Shown piece after piece: positions 9,049-16,066 of a stretch of 45,954 nucleotides of DNA. The stretch's first letter is position 1. Each line of letters opens with the position of its first letter. The DNA is from an uncultured Acidobacteriota bacterium. GTDB lineage: Bacteria > Acidobacteriota > Polarisedimenticolia > Polarisedimenticolales > JAIQFR01. The stretch covers positions 1 to 45,954 of the forward strand of contig CALMJU010000015.1 in the NCBI GenBank assembly GCA_937864465.1, written 5' to 3'. A program made the translations under genes and the position numbers. Below the pieces are notes generated by a model, which was not told the DNA's origin, did no database searches, and saw only the letters and a list, made by a program, of their open reading frames with translations.

Positions 9049-9981
9049 ATGGTCCTGCTGCGACGGATCTCCCTGGTTGGAGTGGTGAGCATCCTGCTCG
9101 GGCTGGCATACCCCGCGTCCGCCGAGACGCCGAAGGCGCCCAGGCCGCAGGTGCAGCGGCCGAGGCCGCCCGCGGTCTCGGTCCGGGCTCCCGACCTGCG
9201 GCCGTCGCAGGTGTCGATCGAGTGGAACGGCCAGCAAGTCGGCGGCGAGCTGTCCCAGGGCGTTCCGTACCGCATCGTGTGCGCCGTCGCGAGCTCCGGT
9301 TTCGGCTCGATAGGCGCCTGGAAGGTCGGGCACTACCTGGACGGGACCCTGGTGTACGCGCAGGAGATGGGGCCCCTCGCGGCCGGCGCCGGCGCGGTCT
9401 CGTCGTGGTCGTACCCGCCCGATCGCCAGGCCGCGGGGACGCACACCTACGAATGCGTCGCCGACGTCGACAACACGGTCGCCGAGGGGAACGAGGGGAA
9501 CAACAGGGCGAGCGCCTCGATCGTGTTCGCGCCCGCGTGCAGGACGGATCGCGAGTGCGAGAGCGGCGCCTGCGTCGACGGCGTGTGCTGCGACGAGAAC
9601 TGCCAAGGCAACTGCCGCTACTGTGCCTTCCCGGGCCGGGTCGGAACGTGCACGGCGGTCCCGGACGGGAAGGACCCCCGCCGCGCCTGCCAGACCTCGA
9701 TCGGCGGCAGCCCCGCGTGCGGAGGCGCCTGCTACTCGGGCCAGTGCGCGTTCCCCGACGTCGGGACGTGGTGCGGAATCTGCGCGGCGTGCGACGGCAC
9801 GGGCCGCTGCACCGCGACGCCGCCGGACGACGATCGATGCGGGGTGATCGACTGCAGCGGGCTCGACACGTCGGCCCGCATCTACCAGGACCTCACGGCG
9901 GGACGATGCGCGGGGCTCGGCCTCTGCAAGTCGCCGAACGACCCCGCCACGTGCTCGAGCTACACCGACCTGCGCCGCTGA
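9049..9981 (+). CDS. Secreted CARDB-domain and cysteine-rich protein
   Basis: 310 residues. A signal peptide spans residues 1-25 (ending PASAET). A Pro-rich linker follows (about 27-45). A CARDB-type adhesion/beta-sandwich domain spans about 45-165, with PDLRPSQVSI, a GTHTYECVADVDNTVAEGNE segment and the typical ExNExNN end. Residues 165-310 form a Cys-rich tail with repeated CxxxxxC/CCxxxC units (ACVDGVCCDENCQGNCRYC, CGGACYSGQC, CGICAACDGTGRC). Such tails are common in secreted proteins of Myxococcota and Acidobacteriota and are probably fully disulfide-bonded. A surface adhesion role is inferred. It converges on the - strand gene ending at 10003 with only 21 bases between them. Confidence 0.8.
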   Translation: MVLLRRISLVGVVSILLGLAYPASAETPKAPRPQVQRPRPPAVSVRAPDLRPSQVSIEWNGQQVGGELSQGVPYRIVCAVASSGFGSIGAWKVGHYLDGTLVYAQEMGPLAAGAGAVSSWSYPPDRQAAGTHTYECVADVDNTVAEGNEGNNRASASIVFAPACRTDRECESGACVDGVCCDENCQGNCRYCAFPGRVGTCTAVPDGKDPRRACQTSIGGSPACGGACYSGQCAFPDVGTWCGICAACDGTGRCTATPPDDDRCGVIDCSGLDTSARIYQDLTAGRCAGLGLCKSPNDPATCSSYTDLRR

Positions 9982-10002
9982 GCCGTCGCATCTCGGGGGC
10001 AG

Positions 10003-10944
10003 CTAGCGGAGCGGCGGCGGATTCGGAAGCCGTTCCCGCGCCAGCCGGAACAGTCGGACGCCCGATTCGATCAGGGCGATCAGCAGGCAGACCGCGAGCA
10101 CGCTCCTGACGATCGGGTCGAGCCGGAACACGGGCGGCCCCAAGAGGATGACGGCGAGGATTCCCGCTCCCAGGACGCCGAGGAGGAGCTGCGCCCACCG
10201 GAGCCGGCGGCTCCACCGGCCGCGCCGCAGCACCAGGAGATCGACGAGGAACGCGAGCCCCCACCACGCGTTCAGCGCCGGCAGGTACCTCGAGAACTCG
10301 GGGAGCAGCACGGGCAGGCTCCGCCACTCCCCGTTCGCGAACGTGTGAACGCCGACCCACCGCGGGAAGAAGTTGAACAGCACAACGCAGGCGACGATCG
10401 CGTAGGTCGAGAACACGAGCGCCATCGGCGAGATCCGGTCGGGGTCCCGGACGGGGGGGAGCGTCGCCGGGTCCCATTCCGTCGCCGGCCCCACCGCCGC
10501 GCGGCCGCGCTGCACGCGCTCCACCGCGGCGAAGACGAGGGTCAGGAGGCCGAAGTTGAAGACCGCGGAGTGCAGGAGGGAGCCGACGTCCTCGAAGGTG
10601 AACCGGCCGTCGCCGCCCGCGCCGAGCGCCAGGACCGCCAGGACGGCCAGCGCCGCGGCGAAGATCCCCGCCATCACGGCGACCGCGATCCGGTATCCCC
10701 GGTAGAGCCGCGGTCCGACCAGATACTGCGCCGGGGGCGCGTAGCGCTCGGCGACCTCGCGGGGCGGCCCGAACTCGCGGAGCACGCGCTCCGCGGTCGC
10801 GGCCGGGGGGCCGCCCCCGGCTTCCCGGGTCTTCTCCTCCAGGCTCTCGCCGAGCAGCGAGCGAAGCTCCGCCTCGACGTCCGCCCGCATGCGGCGCGGC
10901 AGATGCTCTCCCACCTCGTGGACGTAGCGGTCGATGAGATCCAT
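10003..10944 (-). CDS. HAAS/DUF1700-type membrane protein, partner of PadR
   Basis: 313 residues, starting at the ATG at 10944 (MDLIDRYVHEVGEHLPRRMR). Residues 1-70 form the helical HAAS-type domain (YVxEVGxHLPxxxRxDVxAELRSLLxE ... REFGPPxEVAERY) that usually accompanies PadR regulators. After this come about six membrane segments (about 85-115, 130-150, 180-205, 230-255, 258-280 and 283-300). The start lies 14 bases after the padR stop, so the two form an operon. In known PadR-HAAS pairs the membrane protein is thought to sense or execute an envelope response. The exact function here is unknown. The long open frame running on upstream is an artefact of high GC and is not part of this gene. 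Confidence 0.85.
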   Translation of the reverse strand: MDLIDRYVHEVGEHLPRRMRADVEAELRSLLGESLEEKTREAGGGPPAATAERVLREFGPPREVAERYAPPAQYLVGPRLYRGYRIAVAVMAGIFAAALAVLAVLALGAGGDGRFTFEDVGSLLHSAVFNFGLLTLVFAAVERVQRGRAAVGPATEWDPATLPPVRDPDRISPMALVFSTYAIVACVVLFNFFPRWVGVHTFANGEWRSLPVLLPEFSRYLPALNAWWGLAFLVDLLVLRRGRWSRRLRWAQLLLGVLGAGILAVILLGPPVFRLDPIVRSVLAVCLLIALIESGVRLFRLARERLPNPPPLR

Positions 10945-10958
10945 CGCTGCACTCCCTC

Positions 10959-11306
10959 CTAGCCCCGGCCGAGCAGGCGGTCCATGACGGAGGCGAGATC
11001 CCGCCACTCGGCCGCCAACTCCCTCTCGACCTGCTCGCCCCGCGGCGCGATCCGGTAGTAGCGGCGCGGGCGGCCGTCCTCGAGCCGCCAGCGGCTCCGG
11101 AGCAGCCCCTGCGCCTCGAGCCTCCGGAGGAGGGGATAGAGCGTCCCCTCGTCGATCTCGAGGGCCCGGTCCGCGAGGCGCTTCTTGAGCGAGTAGCCGT
11201 ATTCCTCGCGGTGGAGCCGGCTCAGGACGGCGAGCACGAGCGCGCCGCGCCGCAGCTCCAGCGAGAGGCTGTCCTTTGCCGTGGACCGTGCGCCACCTGT
11301 CACCAT
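10959..11306 (-). CDS. PadR-family transcriptional regulator
   Basis: 115 residues from the ATG at 11306 (MVTGGARSTAKDSLSLELRR). It shows the PadR winged-helix pattern: LVLAVLSRLHREEYGYSLKK, then EIDEGTLYPLLRRLEAQGLL, then the wing RPRRYYRIAPRG and a short C-terminal dimerisation helix. It is of the short (subfamily 2) type. It is first gene of the two-gene operon with the HAAS membrane protein. A near-consensus promoter overlapped by a palindrome ends exactly at the start codon, so autorepression and a leaderless mRNA are likely. Confidence 0.93.
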   Translation of the reverse strand: MVTGGARSTAKDSLSLELRRGALVLAVLSRLHREEYGYSLKKRLADRALEIDEGTLYPLLRRLEAQGLLRSRWRLEDGRPRRYYRIAPRGEQVERELAAEWRDLASVMDRLLGRG

Positions 11307-11313
11307 GCCATAC

Positions 11314-11342
11314 CTTATACAGTGTACGACACAGTATGTCAA
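11314..11342 (-). promoter_or_regulatory. padR promoter: TTGACA-N17-TATAAG
   Basis: On the - strand TTGACA (11342-11337) is followed after exactly 17 bases by TATAAG (11319-11314). Seven bases later comes the A of the padR ATG (11306). Transcription would therefore begin at or next to the start codon, giving a leaderless mRNA. No Shine-Dalgarno is present. Confidence 0.8.
11317..11337. promoter_or_regulatory. Palindromic operator, probably for PadR
   Basis: An interrupted palindrome ATAC-N-GTGT-N3-ACAC-N-GTAT fills the spacer between the -35 and -10 boxes of padR. The four-base half-site blocks are exact. Position and symmetry are what is expected for an autoregulatory PadR dimer site. The divergent transporter gene starts about 160 bases away and might also respond. 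Confidence 0.75.
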
Positions 11343-11402
11343 GCCGGATCCTGGACGCCTCGGAAGCTCGGGGACTTCCCCCGCCCGCCCCCGGCCGGCC
11401 GC

Positions 11403-11432
11403 TTGCGGCCGGGATCCGCCGGACGCTACCAT
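11403..11432 (+). promoter_or_regulatory. Weak candidate promoter for the MATE-like gene
   Basis: TTGCGG (11403-11408) and TACCAT (11427-11432) with an 18-base spacer, followed by GGAAGGAG at 11445-11452. Agreement with consensus is moderate only. Confidence 0.3.
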
Positions 11433-11499
11433 CCGCCTCCTTCGGGAAGGAGTGACGACGGAAGCCGGAGACCCACCGCCCCCTCGCGACGGACACGCC

Positions 11500-12867
11500 A
11501 TGACGAACCCATCGCGCGCTCCGGAGGCCCTCACCGAGCGGGACATCTTCCGCTTCTGGGCTCCACTCGCCGCCACGTGGCTCATGATGTCGGTTGAGGG
11601 CCCGTTCGTCGCGGCGGTCGTCGCCCGCCTCGCCGATCCCGCGTACAACCTGGCCGCCTACGGGGTCGCTCTCTCGCTCGCGATGTTCGTCGAGTCGCCG
11701 ATCGTCATGGCGCTGAGCGCCTCTACGGCGCTCGTGCGGGACCTGGAGTCGTTCCGGACGCTCCGGCGGTTCGTTTACTCCCTCAACGTCGCCGTCACGG
11801 CGGCGATGCTCCTCCTGCTCGTGCCTCCCGTCTTCCGGTGGATCGCGATCGATCTCGTCGGCCTTCCCGAGCCGATCGCGAGGCTCACGCACCTGGCGAC
11901 GGCCGTGCTCCTCCCCTGGCCGGCCGCGATCGGGTACCGGCGCTTCTACCAGGGGGTGCTCGTCCGCCGCAAGCTGACGCGCCGCGTGGCGTACGGCACG
12001 GTCGTCCGGCTGGTCTCGATGGCGGCGGTCGCCTTGCTCCTCGGGAAGCTCGTCCCGCTTCCCGGGGTGTGCATCGGCGCCGCCGCCCTGTCGGCCGGCG
12101 TCGTCCTGGAGGCCGCGGCGACCCGCTGGATGGCCCGCCGCACCGTGAACGATCTCGAGGACGGTCCCGCCTCGCCCGGCGCAGCGGCCCCGCGCCTCAC
12201 GACGCGCCGCGTCTTCTGGTTCTACTATCCGCTGGCGCTGACCTCGATCCTGGCCTTCGGGATCAATCCGCTGGTCAGCTTCTTCCTCGGAAACGGCCGG
12301 CTTCCGATCGAGTCGCTCGCGGTCCTGCCCGTCGTCCTGTCTCTCGTGTTCCTGTTCCGCAGCGTGGGCATCGCGTACCAGGAGGTGTCCATCGCGCTCC
12401 TCGGGGACGGCCGCGAGCACTTCCGGCCGCTCGCCGCCTTCGCCTGGAAGCTCGGCGGGCTGCTCGCGCTCGGCCTGGCCGCCGTCGCCTTCACGCCGCT
12501 CGGCGGGATCTGGTTCGAGAGGGTCTCGGGCCTGTCCCCCGAACTGGGCCGGATCGCCGCGCTCCCTGCCAGGATCCTCACGCTCCTGCCCGCGCTCGAG
12601 GTCCTCCTGGCGCTCGAGCGCGGGCTGCTCGTCCACGCGCACCGCACCCGCCGGATCACCTGGGCGACCGTCCTGGAGGTCGCGACGGTCGTCGGAGTGC
12701 TGCTCGCCGGCATCGCCGGATTCGATCTCGTCGGCGTCGTCGCGGCAGCCCTGGGCCTGATGCTCGGCCGGGTCGCCTCGACGGCGTTCCTGGCGGGACC
12801 GGCGCTGCGCGATCCGGCGGGCGGCGGGAGCCGGCCGGAGCCCGATAAAGGCCGATTCGCCTCTTGA
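11500..12867 (+). CDS. MATE-like multidrug/lipid-type membrane transporter
   Basis: 455 residues with about twelve hydrophobic segments. The order of motifs fits a MATE/MOP-superfamily flippase or exporter: FRFWAPLAATWLMMSVEGPF at the start of TM1, two homologous halves around residues 15-215 and 240-440, and a second half beginning FWFYYPLALTSILAFGINPL. Established MATE proteins use a cation gradient to export drugs; related MOP proteins flip lipid-linked sugars. The substrate cannot be told from sequence. Start choice is uncertain: the ATG at 11500 has no Shine-Dalgarno, and a GTG at 11452 in the same frame overlaps GGAAGGAG. The C-terminal tail is short and polar. Confidence 0.8.
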   Translation: MTNPSRAPEALTERDIFRFWAPLAATWLMMSVEGPFVAAVVARLADPAYNLAAYGVALSLAMFVESPIVMALSASTALVRDLESFRTLRRFVYSLNVAVTAAMLLLLVPPVFRWIAIDLVGLPEPIARLTHLATAVLLPWPAAIGYRRFYQGVLVRRKLTRRVAYGTVVRLVSMAAVALLLGKLVPLPGVCIGAAALSAGVVLEAAATRWMARRTVNDLEDGPASPGAAAPRLTTRRVFWFYYPLALTSILAFGINPLVSFFLGNGRLPIESLAVLPVVLSLVFLFRSVGIAYQEVSIALLGDGREHFRPLAAFAWKLGGLLALGLAAVAFTPLGGIWFERVSGLSPELGRIAALPARILTLLPALEVLLALERGLLVHAHRTRRITWATVLEVATVVGVLLAGIAGFDLVGVVAAALGLMLGRVASTAFLAGPALRDPAGGGSRPEPDKGRFAS

Positions 12868-12892
12868 CGCCGGGGGGCGATCGCCGTATGAA
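12864..12892 (+). promoter_or_regulatory. Putative promoter TTGACG-N17-TATGAA
   Basis: The -35 box TTGACG (12864-12869) overlaps the stop codon of the transporter gene. The -10 box TATGAA (12887-12892) follows after 17 bases. It would drive the two secreted-protein genes starting at 12947, with a leader of about 45 bases. Confidence 0.5.
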
Positions 12893-12946
12893 AACGGCAA
12901 GGACGCGTCCTCGCGGGTTCGGGCCCCGCATCCCGGGAGAGGTGCA

Positions 12947-13519
12947 ATGAGACGGAAACAGGAACGGCAAGGAACGGCTTTCTCGCTGTTGCTTCTGGGA
13001 GTGGTCTTCGCCATGACGATTCCCTGCGCGTCTCCGGCCCTCGGCTCGGAGCCGCTCGGCGACCTCGATCTCCGGCTGACGCTGGTCGGGCTCGAGACGA
13101 CGACGGCCTCCGACGGGAGCGTCGCGGGAGGCGTCGCGCGGATCGAGGCGACCCTCGAGGCCGCCGCGCCCGCGCGGGAGGCTCGGCTCCGCGTCCTTCG
13201 CCCCGACGGAACCGCCTGGCTCGCGGGCGGTCGGCCGTTCGATCCCGGACCGACGGCCTGGACGCGGGCCGATGGGGGGGAAGCTCTCGTGGCGGCCGAC
13301 GGCTCGGTCGCGCTCGGCGCGCGCGAGACGGTCCGGGCGGTTCTCGAGATCCCGCTCGAGGGCGCGGCCGTTCACGAAATCGTCGTGGAGGTCGCGGGCC
13401 GGGGCGCCCGCGGGTCCCTTCGGACCGAGAACGTGCTCCGGGTGGCCCTGGGCGTTCCGGAGACCGACGCCGAGGAAGACGACGAGTACGTGTCGTTCCC
13501 GGTGGAGGTGCGGCCATGA
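12947..13519 (+). CDS. Secreted beta-sandwich protein of unknown function
   Basis: 190 residues. GGGAGAGG precedes the ATG. The signal peptide spans residues 1-33 (LLLLGVVFAMTIPCASPALG). A Cys in CASPAL is not in a convincing lipobox. The mature part reads as one all-beta domain: LDLRLTLVGLETTTASDGSV, ARLRVLRPDGTAW, ETVRAVLEIPLEG, AVHEIVVEVAG. It ends with an acidic tail (ETDAEEDDEYVSF). Its TGA overlaps the ATG of the next gene by four bases (ATGA), so the two are translationally coupled. The pairing suggests an accessory or chaperone-like protein for the downstream putative metalloprotease (inference). Confidence 0.7.
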   Translation: MRRKQERQGTAFSLLLLGVVFAMTIPCASPALGSEPLGDLDLRLTLVGLETTTASDGSVAGGVARIEATLEAAAPAREARLRVLRPDGTAWLAGGRPFDPGPTAWTRADGGEALVAADGSVALGARETVRAVLEIPLEGAAVHEIVVEVAGRGARGSLRTENVLRVALGVPETDAEEDDEYVSFPVEVRP

Positions 13520-15057
13520 GAAGCGGTCGTCCTGCCCGCCTCCTCACCGTAGTCCCGCTCCTGATCCTCGCCTTCGCGGCCCTTCCCGCCCGCGCGAACT
13601 GGGTCGCCACCGGCACGTTCCTCTACGAGGACCGCGAGCAGGACCTCAGCGGCTTCACGGGCGTGATCTCCCAGAAGCCGGTCCGCTTCGCGGACGTCGA
13701 GATCGTCTCGAACAAGAAGGTCATCGCGAAGGGAAGCACCGACGCCCTGGGCGCGTTCAGCATCGCCGTGGTGGACTCCTCCGTGCGGTCGATCCAGGTC
13801 CGCGTCCTCACGACCACCGGATACACGAGCGACCTCTTCGTCCGGGTGGTGAGCGGGAAGAGCACCGCCTACGCGGCGCTGTCCTCCAAGATCTCGAACC
13901 ACGACCCGACGGTCAACGTGAATTTCGGGACCATGGTCGTGGAGGTCGGCGGCGGCGGCGAGGCGTTCAACATTTTCGACCAGGGGGTCTACGGGGCGGA
14001 TTACGTCAAGGCGCTCAAGGGGTCGCGGCCGAGCCAGCTCATCACGTTCCGGTGGGCGATCGACGCCGGCGTCACGGTCTCCTACACGTCGCTGGGCATC
14101 TGCTACCTGCGGGACACCGCGGGGTACGACGACGGGCCGATCCTCCACGAGTGGGCCCACTACGTGATGAACTACTACTCGGCGGCCAGCAACCCGGGCG
14201 ACGTCCATTACCTCTCCGACTGCAACCAGGACATCCGGCTGGCGTTCGACGAGGGCCGGGCCACCTCGTTCGGACTTGCGGTCCGGCGGCACTTCGGCAT
14301 GCCTGGGTCCAACGTGTACGTGAGGACCGACGGGGCGTCGGGCCCCGGCCACGCCTTGAACGCGTACGACCTCGAGACGCCGAGCGAGTACTTCTGCCCG
14401 GGCGACACGAGCGAGGCGTCGTACTCGAGAGCGGTCTGGGACGTCGGCGACGGCCCCTCCACGACGGACCTCACCCCCGGTGTGGACGAGGACCACGACC
14501 GCCTCGCGCTGTCCGACGTCGAGGTCTGGGAGGTCTACACCGGGCCGGTCACCCTTGCGGTCAACACATCCACGGAGAGCTTCTGGGACGGGTGGTTCGA
14601 TCCCGCGGTCGCGAACGGCTACCTCCCGGAGATGAGGGACGTGTTCGGATTCTACCGGATCGAGTTCTGGCCGGACGGCAACGAGCCGAACAACACGACG
14701 GCGCAGGCGCCGCTGATCACGGCCAACGGCGGGACCTGGGCGCTCACCTACTTCTACGACCCGGACGGGAACGGAGAGGGGGAGCCCGACGCGGACCTGT
14801 TCCGTCTGGAGACGGTGGGAGGCGCTTCCTACACGATCCAGACGCTCGGCCTCCTGTCCGACGCGAACACGTCGCTTGAGGTGCTGGACGCCGACGGCGT
14901 GACGGTGCTCGCTTCGAACGACGATCGCGCGCTCGACGATCCGTCCTCGCAGATCGTGTGGACCGCCCCGCGCTCCGACACGTTCTACGTCCGCTCGACG
15001 CACGCGCCCGACTACGGGATCTACGGCTCGTACGAGCTGCAGGTGACGAGCCCGTGA
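13516..15057 (+). CDS. Secreted HExxH metalloprotease-like protein with PPC domain
   Basis: 513 residues. GGAGGT lies 6 bases before the ATG. The signal peptide is residues 1-27 (ALPARA-N). An N-terminal beta domain (30-130) looks carboxypeptidase-regulatory-like (VRFADVEIVSNKKVI ... STDALGAFSI). Residues 180-260 hold the zincin signature HEWAHY (211-216) followed by FDEGRATSFG (244-253), where the Glu is a candidate third zinc ligand. Residues about 390-513 match a bacterial pre-peptidase C-terminal (PPC) beta-sandwich (NEPNNTTAQA ... DADLFRLETVGGASYTI ... SDTFYVRST). PPC domains are often cleaved after secretion. The substrate is unknown. The HExxH, order of domains and signal peptide are seen; proteolysis is inferred. 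Confidence 0.83.
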   Translation: MRSGRPARLLTVVPLLILAFAALPARANWVATGTFLYEDREQDLSGFTGVISQKPVRFADVEIVSNKKVIAKGSTDALGAFSIAVVDSSVRSIQVRVLTTTGYTSDLFVRVVSGKSTAYAALSSKISNHDPTVNVNFGTMVVEVGGGGEAFNIFDQGVYGADYVKALKGSRPSQLITFRWAIDAGVTVSYTSLGICYLRDTAGYDDGPILHEWAHYVMNYYSAASNPGDVHYLSDCNQDIRLAFDEGRATSFGLAVRRHFGMPGSNVYVRTDGASGPGHALNAYDLETPSEYFCPGDTSEASYSRAVWDVGDGPSTTDLTPGVDEDHDRLALSDVEVWEVYTGPVTLAVNTSTESFWDGWFDPAVANGYLPEMRDVFGFYRIEFWPDGNEPNNTTAQAPLITANGGTWALTYFYDPDGNGEGEPDADLFRLETVGGASYTIQTLGLLSDANTSLEVLDADGVTVLASNDDRALDDPSSQIVWTAPRSDTFYVRSTHAPDYGIYGSYELQVTSP

Positions 15058-15081
15058 CGCTCCGGGGGACCGGGCTCGACG

Positions 15082-15810
15082 TCACCGTCCCTTCGGCGTG
15101 AAGAGGAAGTTGTTGCAATAGGCGGAGGAGCCGGGTGCCCGCTGATGCCGCCCCTCGTCGAATTCCGACAGGGGCCGCAGCCGCCCTCCGAGGAAGAAGC
15201 GGCCCTCGTAGCCTCGCTCATCGAGGTGGCGGAACACGTCGCGGATCGAGCCGTCCCTCCGGTGGCGTGTCTCGCACTCGAACAGCAGGACGGGCGCGTC
15301 TTCCCTCAGGACGGCCTCGGCCCCCCGGAAGACGTCCAGCTCGTGCCCTTCGACGTCGCACTTGACGAATCGAACCGGGCGGATGTCCGGGTGCGCGCCG
15401 CAGTAAGCGTCCAGGGAATCGCGGTCGACCTGGAACGAGTGGGAGCCGCCGCCCGGCTCCAGCTCGACGCTCGCGCCGGGCGAGGTCGAGCCGTGCCGTG
15501 CCGGGATCACCAGCCGGGCCCGGCCCTTCCCGGACGACAGCGCCCTCGCCTCCACCGTGACGGACCGCCAGCCCGGAGCGCGGAAGATCCCCTTCAGGTA
15601 GGCGGCGAGCTCGGGCTGGGGCTCGAAGGCGACGACCCTTCCCGTCGGCCCCACCGATCTCGCCATCCAGTACGTGTAGGCCCCCTTGTGGGCCCCGATG
15701 TCGATCGCCGTGTCCCCCGGCGACAGGTTCTCCCTGACGCTCCGGATCTCGCCGGGATCGTTCCGGAGCCGGTACCTCCAAGCCCGCCAGAGGAATCGGA
15801 GCCGGTCCAT
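15082..15810 (-). CDS. FkbM-family methyltransferase
   Basis: 242 residues, starting at the ATG at 15810 after GAGGAGG. SAM-binding motif I is clear (TAIDIGAHKGAYTYWMA, about residues 33-49), followed by GRVVAFEPQPELAAYL (motif II) and FVKCDVEGHELDVFRGA (motif typical of FkbM). The C-terminal part ends with the usual YCNNFLFTP segment. FkbM proteins O-methylate hydroxyls, often on sugars of polysaccharides or glycolipids. The neighbouring GT39-like membrane glycosyltransferase (divergent, 16067) supports a surface-glycan role. It converges with the HExxH gene, 24 bases between stops, and no terminator hairpin was seen. Confidence 0.92.
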   Translation of the reverse strand: MDRLRFLWRAWRYRLRNDPGEIRSVRENLSPGDTAIDIGAHKGAYTYWMARSVGPTGRVVAFEPQPELAAYLKGIFRAPGWRSVTVEARALSSGKGRARLVIPARHGSTSPGASVELEPGGGSHSFQVDRDSLDAYCGAHPDIRPVRFVKCDVEGHELDVFRGAEAVLREDAPVLLFECETRHRRDGSIRDVFRHLDERGYEGRFFLGGRLRPLSEFDEGRHQRAPGSSAYCNNFLFTPKGR

Positions 15811-15962
15811 CGGGCCTCCTCGCTCGCGCGCCGGGGGAAATCCGCTCGCGTCGCCGTCGGGGTCCTCCGAGGCGAGCCGGTCGCGACGAGGCGCTCAGTA
15901 TAGGTCGCCGACCACGGCCGCGCCGCGCGCCTGCCCAGCGCCGGAGGCTACGGCTCCGCGCG

Positions 15963-15993
15963 TTGGCCCTCGCGCCCCCCGCCGCGTTAGACT
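15963..15993 (+). promoter_or_regulatory. Weak candidate promoter for the GT39-like gene
   Basis: TTGGCC (15963-15968) and TAGACT (15988-15993) with a 19-base spacer, about 75 bases before the ATG at 16067. The spacer is long, so the call is tentative. Confidence 0.3.
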
Positions 15994-16066
15994 CCGCTCC
16001 CGGCATCCGGGAGAGACGGCCGCGCGGGCGCGGCTCGAGCCGGCCCGGCGGGCCGAGGGGCCGACG

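Noticed and set aside
6165-9275. 1036-residue - strand frame opposite the HEIDH/TSP3 gene
   Set aside because: Repeats such as VxVEVRIA reflect the antisense of the Asp-rich repeats; no start signal or motif.
9623-9847. Arg-rich + strand ORF within the Cys-rich protein
   Set aside because: Out-of-frame shadow of a gene with clear domain and signal peptide.
10945-13014. Upstream extension of the HAAS protein frame to over 1000 residues
   Set aside because: It runs through the padR gene and the transporter in the wrong frame; the HAAS domain begins at a clear ATG (10944).
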